This document shows, in pieces, positions 38,490 through 44,312 of a DNA stretch of 44,312 nt. Below the pieces are notes generated by a model. That model saw only the letters and a program-made list of their open reading frames with translations. It had not been told where the DNA came from and ran no database searches. Made by a program: the position numbers and the translations under genes. The stretch covers positions 1-44,312 of the forward strand of contig NZ_JAKRSA010000002.1 in assembly GCF_022402485.1 (NCBI RefSeq), read 5' to 3'. The first letter of the stretch is position 1. Each line of letters begins with the position of its first letter. This DNA is from Phenylobacterium sp. Its GTDB lineage: Bacteria > Pseudomonadota > Alphaproteobacteria > Caulobacterales > Caulobacteraceae.

Positions 38490-38490
38490 C

Positions 38491-38751
38491 TCAGAAGTTC
38501 GGCGCGGAGTTCGGCATCGGGATCAGACCAAACCGGATCACCACGTAGACGATCACAAAGATGATCGCCGAGACCCAGGTGGTGGTGAGAAATTTCTTCT
38601 TCAGCTTGGGATCAACCGGAGCGCCGGGGTCCCCCCCGTCTCCCTTATCGATACCCGCCTCGGCGTGACTGGTGACACCCAGAGGCAGAATGGTGAATAG
38701 CACCACCCACCAGATGATCAGATAGATAGCGATGGCCGTTGTGATGCCCAT
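38491..38751 (-). CDS. DUF1467 family small membrane protein
   Basis: An 86-residue inner-membrane protein of unknown function, found next to methylmalonyl-CoA epimerase in many alphaproteobacteria. It has two membrane helices (about residues 5-25 and 58-78) around a short hydrophilic loop rich in Gly, Asp and Pro (EAGIDKGDGGDPGAPVDP). The N-terminus with IYLIIWWVVLFTILPLGV is typical of the family. The ATG at 38749-38751 lies 1 bp after the mce stop, so it is translated as part of that operon. Its function is unknown. Confidence 0.85.
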   Translation of the reverse strand: MGITTAIAIYLIIWWVVLFTILPLGVTSHAEAGIDKGDGGDPGAPVDPKLKKKFLTTTWVSAIIFVIVYVVIRFGLIPMPNSAPNF

Positions 38752-38752
38752 C

Positions 38753-39175
38753 TCAATGGTGCTCCTTGGGGGTTTCCATCAGCTCCACAAGGACGCCGCC
38801 CATGTCCCTGGGGTGCACGAAGATGACCGGCGTCCCATGGGCACCGATGCGCGGCTCTCCGGTCCCCAGGACGGTGGCGCCCTTGGCCTTCATCTCGTCA
38901 CGGGCCGCCAGGATATCCTCCACCTCAAAGCAGATATGATGCTGACCCCCGGCCGGATTCTTGGCCAGGAAGCCCTTGAGGGGGGAGTTGTCACCCAGGG
39001 GCTCGATCAGCTCGATCTGCGAGTTCGGCAGATTGACAAAGCAGACCCAGACGCCCTGCTCCTCCATCGCCCACTTCTCGGTGATGGAGGTCGCCCCCAG
39101 GACGTCGCGATAGAGCGCAACAGCCTTGTCGATGGAGGGCGTGGCGACGCCCACATGGTTCAGTTTCCCGATCAT
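38753..39175 (-). CDS. mce: Methylmalonyl-CoA epimerase
   Basis: Interconverts (R)- and (S)-methylmalonyl-CoA in propionyl-CoA breakdown. It is a two-module VOC (glyoxalase-like) fold: IGKLNHVGVATPSIDKAVAL, LPNSQIELIEPLGDNSP, GGQHHICFEVEDILAA and the end block FVHPRDMGGVLVELMETP, which supply the metal ligands His, His and Glu. The ATG at 39173-39175 gives 140 aa; the frame is open further upstream but into the rnj stop region, so the shorter form is preferred. The Shine-Dalgarno sequence is weak. It lies 41 bp after rnj. Confidence 0.93.
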   Translation of the reverse strand: MIGKLNHVGVATPSIDKAVALYRDVLGATSITEKWAMEEQGVWVCFVNLPNSQIELIEPLGDNSPLKGFLAKNPAGGQHHICFEVEDILAARDEMKAKGATVLGTGEPRIGAHGTPVIFVHPRDMGGVLVELMETPKEHH

Positions 39176-39216
39176 GCTTTCAGCTATACGCCGGCTGACC
39201 CCAGGACGCGAAGTCC

Positions 39217-40899
39217 CTAAAGTCGAAGCACCGTGGTCTCCACCACCGGTCGGCGGCCCCAGATCCTTTGGCAAGCCTTCTTGACGGCTCGGGACATGGC
39301 CGTCTCGACGGTCTCATCATTGTCCCGGTCGGCCCCGGAAAGGCGGGCCAAGGCGCGCTCAGCCTCTTCAGCCAGATCATCCAAGGCCTCGTCGAGGGGG
39401 TAGTCTTCGTCGGCGGGCATGCCGATGGCCCGCACCTGGGGACCAGAGGTGATCTTCCCGCGACCGTCCAGCACCACAGCGACCGTCACAACGCCATTGT
39501 GCGCAGCATGCCGGCGCGCACGCAGGGCTTCGCCATTCTCACTGACCACCACCTTGGCGTCCACATAGAGGCGCCCAGACGGGGTCTCATCGATGATCTC
39601 CGCGCGCCCGGGCGCCAGACGCACCATGTCGCCATTGCGGGGCGCCACGGCTTGGGGAACCTGAAGATCCCGGGCAAAGGCGGCGTGCTCAAGGAGATGG
39701 CGGCGCTCTCCATGGGTCGGGATAGCGATCTGCGGCCGCGCCCAGGCATACATGCGCGCCAGCTCGTCCCGGCAGGGGTGGCCCGATACATGGATGCCGG
39801 GGTGATCATTGTCGGTGTAGAGCCGCACCCCACGATCGGCCATGCGGTTCTGCAGATTGCGAATGGCAATCTCATTGCCCGGAATGACCCGGGAGGAGAA
39901 GACGCAGGAATCGCCCTTGCCAAGGTTCACGTGGGGGTGGGTCCCGTCAGAGATCCTCGACAGGGCCGCCCGGCCCTCTCCCTGGCTGCCGGTGCAGAGA
40001 TAGAGGATGGAGTCAGCCGGGAAGTAGCCGGCCTCACTCTCATTGACGAAGTCCTTGAGCCCTGAAAACAGACCCACCGAGCGCGCCGCTGCAGCCATAC
40101 GGTGCATGGAGCGTCCCACCAGGCACACCCGGCGGCCATTGGTCTCCGCGGCCCGGATCACCGAGTCCATCCGTGCGACATTGGAGGCAAAGCAGGCCAC
40201 GGCGACCTTGCCCTTCAGCTCGCCGATCAGTCTGGCCAGGGCGTCGCGCACGTCAGCCTCTGAGCCCGATTCCCCATCCACAAAGACATTGGTGGAATCA
40301 CAGACCATCGCCAGGACACCCTCGTCCCCCAGCTGTCGGATAAAGGTCTCATCGGTGGGTGCGCCGAGGACGGGATCAGGATCGATCTTCCAGTCCCCGG
40401 TGTGCAGCACCGTGCCCAGGGGCGTGCGGATGGACAGGCCGTTGGGCTCGGGGATCGAGTGGGTCAGGGTGATCAGATCGATCTCAAACGGACCCAGCGT
40501 TACCCGGCCCCCCAGGGGCACCACATTGATCTCCACCTGACCCTCAAGGCCGCCCTCCCGGAGCTTCTCCCGCAGGAGAAAGGCGGTGAAAGGGGTCGCA
40601 TACAGCGGCGCACGTAGGCGGGGCCACAGCCAGGCCACCGCGCCAATATGGTCTTCATGGGCATGGGTCAGAACAATGCCGAGGATGTCGTCGGCATGCT
40701 CCTCGATGAAGGTTGGGTCCGGCAGGATCAGGTCTACGCCCGGGGTGGTCAGATCACCGAAAGTGACCCCGAGATCGACGATGATCCATTTGCGGGCATG
40801 GGGTGGGCCAAAGCCGTAAAGGTTGAAGTTCATCCCGATCTCGTTGGACCCTCCTAGCGGAAGGAAGACGAGCTCGTCCTGGGTCTTGTTGGCAGCCAT
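39217..40899 (-). CDS. rnj: Ribonuclease J
   Basis: Metallo-beta-lactamase-fold RNase acting as endo- and 5'-exonuclease in mRNA decay and rRNA maturation. The zinc motif is THAHEDHIGAV (His79, His81, Asp83, His84), preceded by GSNEIGMNFNLYG. The beta-CASP domain includes MVCDSTNVFVDGESGSE, FASNVARMDSVIRAAE, LCTGSQGEGRAALSRIS and GHPCRDELARMYAWARPQ. It has 560 aa with the usual C-terminal domain. The ATG at 40897-40899 shares one base with the coaX stop (TGATG), so the two are translationally coupled. Confidence 0.96.
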   Translation of the reverse strand: MAANKTQDELVFLPLGGSNEIGMNFNLYGFGPPHARKWIIVDLGVTFGDLTTPGVDLILPDPTFIEEHADDILGIVLTHAHEDHIGAVAWLWPRLRAPLYATPFTAFLLREKLREGGLEGQVEINVVPLGGRVTLGPFEIDLITLTHSIPEPNGLSIRTPLGTVLHTGDWKIDPDPVLGAPTDETFIRQLGDEGVLAMVCDSTNVFVDGESGSEADVRDALARLIGELKGKVAVACFASNVARMDSVIRAAETNGRRVCLVGRSMHRMAAAARSVGLFSGLKDFVNESEAGYFPADSILYLCTGSQGEGRAALSRISDGTHPHVNLGKGDSCVFSSRVIPGNEIAIRNLQNRMADRGVRLYTDNDHPGIHVSGHPCRDELARMYAWARPQIAIPTHGERRHLLEHAAFARDLQVPQAVAPRNGDMVRLAPGRAEIIDETPSGRLYVDAKVVVSENGEALRARRHAAHNGVVTVAVVLDGRGKITSGPQVRAIGMPADEDYPLDEALDDLAEEAERALARLSGADRDNDETVETAMSRAVKKACQRIWGRRPVVETTVLRL

Positions 40900-41672
40900 C
40901 AGGCGCCTCCGGAATTGCGGCGATGGATCTCAAGCAGACCCCGAATGGTCAGGTCAGGATCGAAATGATCGATCGCCAGACTGGCCCCATGGAACAGCGA
41001 TGCGACACCGCCGGTTGCGATCACGGTCAGGGGCTCTGGCCACTCTGACTTGATCCGGCTGATCAGGCCCTCAATCAGGGCGATATAGCCCCAGAAGACC
41101 CCCGACTGCATGGCGCCCACCGTGTCCTTGCCGATCACCCTTTGCGGGCGCTGGATGGCGACCCGGGGCAGCTTGGCGGCGGCCGCATGCAGGGCCTCCA
41201 TGGACAGATTAATCCCGGGCGCGATGACACCGCCTTCGAACCCGCCGTCTGCGGCGATGACATCGAAAGTGGTGGCCGTGCCGGAGTCGATCACGATCAG
41301 AGGGCCCTCATAGACCATATGCGCCCCGATAGCGTTCACCAGGCGGTCAGCACCGGCCTCCGAGGGCTTATCGATGCGCACGGCGATGCCCAGTTCGGCG
41401 TTCTCACCGATGACCAGGGGTTCCACATGGAGATACCGGCGCGACAGATTGCGCAGGTTGAAGATCGACTGCGGCACCACGCTGGAGATGATGCAGGCGT
41501 CCAGGATATCGAACTTGAGCCCGGCCATCTGCAGCAGTTGCGAGAGCCAGACAGCATACTCATCAGCGGTACGCGTCGAATCCGTGGCGGCGCGCCACTG
41601 TGCGATCCAGGTCTTGCCGTCATGAACGGCGAAGAGGGTGTTGGTGTTGCCCTGTTCGATGGCCAGCAGCAT
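40899..41672 (-). CDS. coaX: Type III pantothenate kinase
   Basis: Phosphorylates pantothenate, the first step of coenzyme A synthesis; the type III form is not inhibited by CoA. It is an ASKHA-fold protein: [18 protein letters not shown] (first phosphate loop), [37 protein letters not shown] and [11 protein letters not shown]. It has 257 aa. The ATG at 41670-41672 overlaps the birA stop by one base (TGATG). It sits between birA and rnj, a frequent alphaproteobacterial arrangement. Confidence 0.96.
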   Translation of the reverse strand: MLLAIEQGNTNTLFAVHDGKTWIAQWRAATDSTRTADEYAVWLSQLLQMAGLKFDILDACIISSVVPQSIFNLRNLSRRYLHVEPLVIGENAELGIAVRIDKPSEAGADRLVNAIGAHMVYEGPLIVIDSGTATTFDVIAADGGFEGGVIAPGINLSMEALHAAAAKLPRVAIQRPQRVIGKDTVGAMQSGVFWGYIALIEGLISRIKSEWPEPLTVIATGGVASLFHGASLAIDHFDPDLTIRGLLEIHRRNSGGA

Positions 41673-42415
41673 CAGGCGTCTCCAAAGAAAACATCACCGG
41701 CAGTGATCCGGCGGATCTGACCGTCCGCAAGACGCAACCTTAAGGCTCCGTCTGCATCTATCCCCTCGGCGACCCCCTCCACAGTTTCCTGGGGCAGCCG
41801 GGCGCTACAGGCCTGGCCAAGCCCGTGGGCCTTCCGGGTCCATCCCTCGGCAATGGCTGAGAACCCGCGGGTCGACCAGAGCAACCGCCAAGCCTCAAAC
41901 GCACCAGCAAGGATGCTCAAGGCCATCTGTGGGGTCGGTGGAGGAACCGCCATATGTTCTGCAAAGGTCGTCGAGGGCCGCTCAGCCGACTGAGGACCGG
42001 TCACCAGATTGATCCCAATGCCCACAGCCATCCAAAGCTGTCCGTCGGGGCGAGGTCCAGACTCCACGAGGATGCCGGCAGCCTTGCGGCCGCCGATTAG
42101 CAGATCGTTGGGCCACTTCACGCTGACCTTTTCAGGTGCCACGAAGGCCTCGGCCAGATCAGCCGCCGCAAGCGCGGCGACGAAGGACAGCTGCGCGGCT
42201 TCCGCGGCGGGACGGTCGGTGGTCATCAGCAGGGTGGCAGCCAGGTTGCCGGTCCCGGTCTCCCAGGTCCGCCCCCGTCGGCCCCGGCCTGCGGTCTGAT
42301 GCAAGGCCGCAATCCAGCCGGCGCGCGCCTCCCCGGCCTCGGCCCGGCGGCGGGCTTCGGCGTTGGTGGAATCGAGCTCGTCGTAAAACGCGATCGGCGG
42401 GTGAGCGGAAGCCAA
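41672..42415 (-). CDS. birA: Biotin-[acetyl-CoA-carboxylase] ligase
   Basis: Attaches biotin to the carrier protein of acetyl-CoA and other carboxylases. Blocks: [36 protein letters not shown] (biotinyl-AMP loop), [20 protein letters not shown] (catalytic Lys) and VGIGINLV. It has no N-terminal DNA-binding domain, so it is a class I ligase rather than a repressor. No ATG or GTG suits; TTG at 42413-42415, 1 bp after the nuoN stop, gives 247 aa with the usual N-terminus. A longer reading into nuoN has low-complexity Arg/Ser/Pro sequence and was rejected. Confidence 0.92.
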   Translation of the reverse strand: MASAHPPIAFYDELDSTNAEARRRAEAGEARAGWIAALHQTAGRGRRGRTWETGTGNLAATLLMTTDRPAAEAAQLSFVAALAAADLAEAFVAPEKVSVKWPNDLLIGGRKAAGILVESGPRPDGQLWMAVGIGINLVTGPQSAERPSTTFAEHMAVPPPTPQMALSILAGAFEAWRLLWSTRGFSAIAEGWTRKAHGLGQACSARLPQETVEGVAEGIDADGALRLRLADGQIRRITAGDVFFGDA

Positions 42416-42416
42416 A

Positions 42417-43847
42417 TCAGGCCAGGCCGAAGGCGGTGGCCGCCGCCGCCGCCAGCGGATCAAGGAACACCAAGGCGACGAGGACGATGGGGAATGTGAA
42501 CAGCGCCAGTCCCAGGGCGATGACCCGGGCCTCCAGCGGGGGCGCATCGGTGGTCCCCGCAGAGGCGTCGAACCACATCACCTTGATCAGGCGCAGATAG
42601 TAGAACGCCGCCACCACGCTGCCCACCAGGGCGATCACCGCCACAATCCCAAGCCCGGCGTCTATGGCTGCACTGAACACATAGAACTTAGCCCAGAAGC
42701 CCGAGAAGGGCGGCAGTCCCAGGGCAGACAAGGCAAAGGCGCTCATGGCCAGGGCGATGCCCGGCCGCTCCTTGAACAGACCGGCCATGTCCGAGATCGT
42801 CTCCATCGGCCGGCCCTCCCGCGACAGGGCGGCCAGACAGGCGAAGAAGCCCGTCACGTCGACCATATAGAGGACCATGAACACCAGCATGGCCTGTATG
42901 CCGGCGGCGTCTCCCGACGCCAGGCCCAGAACCGCGTAGCCAATGTTGGCGATGGAGGAATAGGCCCACAGACGCTTCAGATTGGACTGGGCAAGACCGG
43001 CGAAGGCGCCCACGGCCACCGAGGCCAGGGCCACGATCACCAGGATCTGGCGCCACTGCTCAGCCGCCCCGCCGAAGCCTTCGGCCAGCACCCGGGCAAA
43101 CAGCACCATGGCGGCCATTTTCGGCGCCGCACTGATGAAGGCCACCACAGGGGTGGGCGCGCCCTCATAGACATCCGGGGTCCACATGTGGAACGGTGCG
43201 GCGGAGATCTTGAAGGCCAGCCCGCACATCAGGAATACGAGGCCAAACAGCACGCCCACATTGGCGCCGCCCTCAACCGCCTGGGCGATCACGGTGAAGT
43301 GGGTCGAGCCGGCGAAGCCATAGATCAGGGACGCGCCATAGAGCAGCAGACCCGACGAAAGCGCCCCCAGCACGAAGTACTTCAGGCCAGCCTCTGAGGC
43401 TTTGGCATTGTCCCGATGGATCGCCGCCAGGACATAGAGGGCCAGGGATTGCAGTTCGATGCCGATATAGAGCGAGATGAGGTCCCCGGCCGAGGCCATC
43501 ATGCCCATGCCCAGGGCGGCGATGACGATCAGAATCGGGAACTCGAAATTGTTGATACCCCGGCGCTGGAACCAGGGCTGGCCAAGCGGGATGGCGATGG
43601 CGCTGGCGGCATAGATGGCCACCTTGGCGAAGGCCGAGGCCTGGTCGGCGATCAGGCCTCCGGAGAAGCCACGCCCCATGGGGCCAAAGATCGCCGCAAC
43701 CCCCGCCGCAATCAGCAGGGCAACCGCCGCGGTGCTGAACACCGCATTGGCCCGGCTTTGGAAGGCCCCCCAGACCAAGAGGACCAGCGCGCCACAAGCC
43801 AGGATCACTTCAGGAAGGGCAAGGCTCAGTTCAGTGGAAAAACTCAT
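42417..43847 (-). CDS. nuoN: NADH-quinone oxidoreductase subunit N
   Basis: Proton-pumping antiporter-like membrane subunit of respiratory complex I. About fourteen membrane helices in 476 aa. Family blocks include LISLYIGIELQSLALYVLAA, YFVLGALSSGLLLYGASLIY, KISAAPFHMWTPDVYEGAP, RLWAYSSIANIGYAVLGLA and LSALGLPPFSGFWAKFYVF; the Glu and Lys residues used for proton transfer are in these. The ATG is at 43845-43847, 13 bp after nuoM. Confidence 0.97.
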   Translation of the reverse strand: MSFSTELSLALPEVILACGALVLLVWGAFQSRANAVFSTAAVALLIAAGVAAIFGPMGRGFSGGLIADQASAFAKVAIYAASAIAIPLGQPWFQRRGINNFEFPILIVIAALGMGMMASAGDLISLYIGIELQSLALYVLAAIHRDNAKASEAGLKYFVLGALSSGLLLYGASLIYGFAGSTHFTVIAQAVEGGANVGVLFGLVFLMCGLAFKISAAPFHMWTPDVYEGAPTPVVAFISAAPKMAAMVLFARVLAEGFGGAAEQWRQILVIVALASVAVGAFAGLAQSNLKRLWAYSSIANIGYAVLGLASGDAAGIQAMLVFMVLYMVDVTGFFACLAALSREGRPMETISDMAGLFKERPGIALAMSAFALSALGLPPFSGFWAKFYVFSAAIDAGLGIVAVIALVGSVVAAFYYLRLIKVMWFDASAGTTDAPPLEARVIALGLALFTFPIVLVALVFLDPLAAAAATAFGLA

Positions 43848-43860
43848 CTCAAAAGCCCCC

Positions 43861-44312
43861 TCACCCGCCGGTCGCGGCGCGGTAGACCGCGACCAGATTG
43901 TCGACCGAGGCCTGGGTGTAATCGAATACGGCGGCCGGATAGATGCCGAGATAGAGGGTGCCGACGATCAAGGGGACAAAGATCGCCACCTCGCGCCAGT
44001 CCAGATCCTTGATCCCGGCCAGGGCCGGATTGGTGATTTCGCCGAAGATCACCCGGCGATAGAGGGTCAGGGCATAGACCGCTGACAGGATGACGCCAGT
44101 GGCCGCCACGATCGCCGTCCAGGTCGAGACCTCATAGGCCCCCGCCATGGTGAGGATCTCGCCCACAAAGCCCGACGTGCCCGGCAGCCCCACATTGCCC
44201 ATGGTGAACAAGAGGAAGATGGCCGCATAGACCGGCATCCGGTTCACAAGACCGCCATAGAAGGCGATCTCGCGGGTGTGCATCCGGTCATAGACCACCC
44301 CGACGCAGAGGA
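43861..44312 (-). CDS. nuoM: NADH-quinone oxidoreductase subunit M (C-terminal part, cut by window edge)
   Basis: Second antiporter-like subunit of complex I. Only the last 150 or so residues lie in the window; the gene's 5' part continues beyond position 44312. The visible part reads [20 protein letters not shown] at the edge, then [20 protein letters not shown] and [15 protein letters not shown], all standard NuoM blocks, and ends in a short tail. It is the start of the minus-strand nuoM-nuoN-birA-coaX-rnj-mce series as seen here. Confidence 0.96.
   Translation of the reverse strand, partial: LCVGVVYDRMHTREIAFYGGLVNRMPVYAAIFLLFTMGNVGLPGTSGFVGEILTMAGAYEVSTWTAIVAATGVILSAVYALTLYRRVIFGEITNPALAGIKDLDWREVAIFVPLIVGTLYLGIYPAAVFDYTQASVDNLVAVYRAATGG

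Larger units (their letters stand above)
38188..38490. other. Gene-free stretch between proS and the DUF1467 gene
   Basis: About 303 bp without a convincing gene. It contains two terminator-like stem-loops (38267-38299 and 38472-38489) ending the upstream minus-strand operon. The remaining part, about 38188-38265, must hold the proS leader and possibly its promoter; no clear hexamers were recognised. Confidence 0.7.

Overview
The window is about 44 kb of GC-rich, gene-dense chromosome from an alphaproteobacterium, almost certainly of the family Caulobacteraceae (Caulobacter/Phenylobacterium type). Four things point there. SOS operators have the alphaproteobacterial form GTTC-N7-GTTC. A 30-codon sidA-like gene sits directly upstream of dnaE. 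A single-PDZ RseP of the MmpA kind is present. The order of housekeeping genes (pyrG-secG-tpiA-ppiD-trp-lexA-comEC-gltX-gltA-lpx-bamA-rseP-dxr-...-rpsB-dnaE-sidA-lolD-lolE-proS-mce-rnj-coaX-birA-nuoN-nuoM) agrees with what I remember of that family. No insertion sequence, prophage, CRISPR array, tRNA or rRNA was seen.

Layout. (1) 1-3126, minus strand: pyrG (3' end cut by the window edge), secG and tpiA. (2) 3252-10458, plus strand: a PpiD-type periplasmic folding factor overlapping trpE, then trpG-trpD-trpC and an AlgX/SGNH-like gene; a small membrane-protein gene lies on the opposite strand between trpE and trpG. (3) 10459-16274: lexA with its own SOS operator, comEC on the other strand, gltX and gltA, ending at a stem-loop shared with the convergent lpx cluster. 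(4) 16322-31000, minus strand: one 14.7-kb run read from rpsB to lpxB (rpsB-tsf-pyrH-frr-uppS-cdsA-dxr-rseP-bamA-ompH-lpxD-fabZ-lpxA-lpxI-lpxB). It joins translation, UMP supply, isoprenoid and phospholipid precursors, outer-membrane protein assembly and lipid A synthesis. (5) 31193-38187, minus strand: dnaE preceded by SOS-controlled sidA, then lolD, lolC/E and proS. (6) 38491-44312, minus strand: nuoM (5' part missing)-nuoN-birA-coaX-rnj-mce-DUF1467, closely packed and ending at stem-loop terminators.

As a system, most genes serve envelope building and core metabolism. The accessory interest is in the SOS parts (lexA autoregulation with a dyad operator; sidA with tandem boxes in front of the replicase gene), in the AlgX/SGNH-like gene between trpC and lexA, and in RNA or DNA secondary structures between trpE and trpG and around tsf. 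The least usual item is the 93-bp sidA-like gene, too short for ordinary ORF calling. Functions were assigned by reading motifs; no database search was run.
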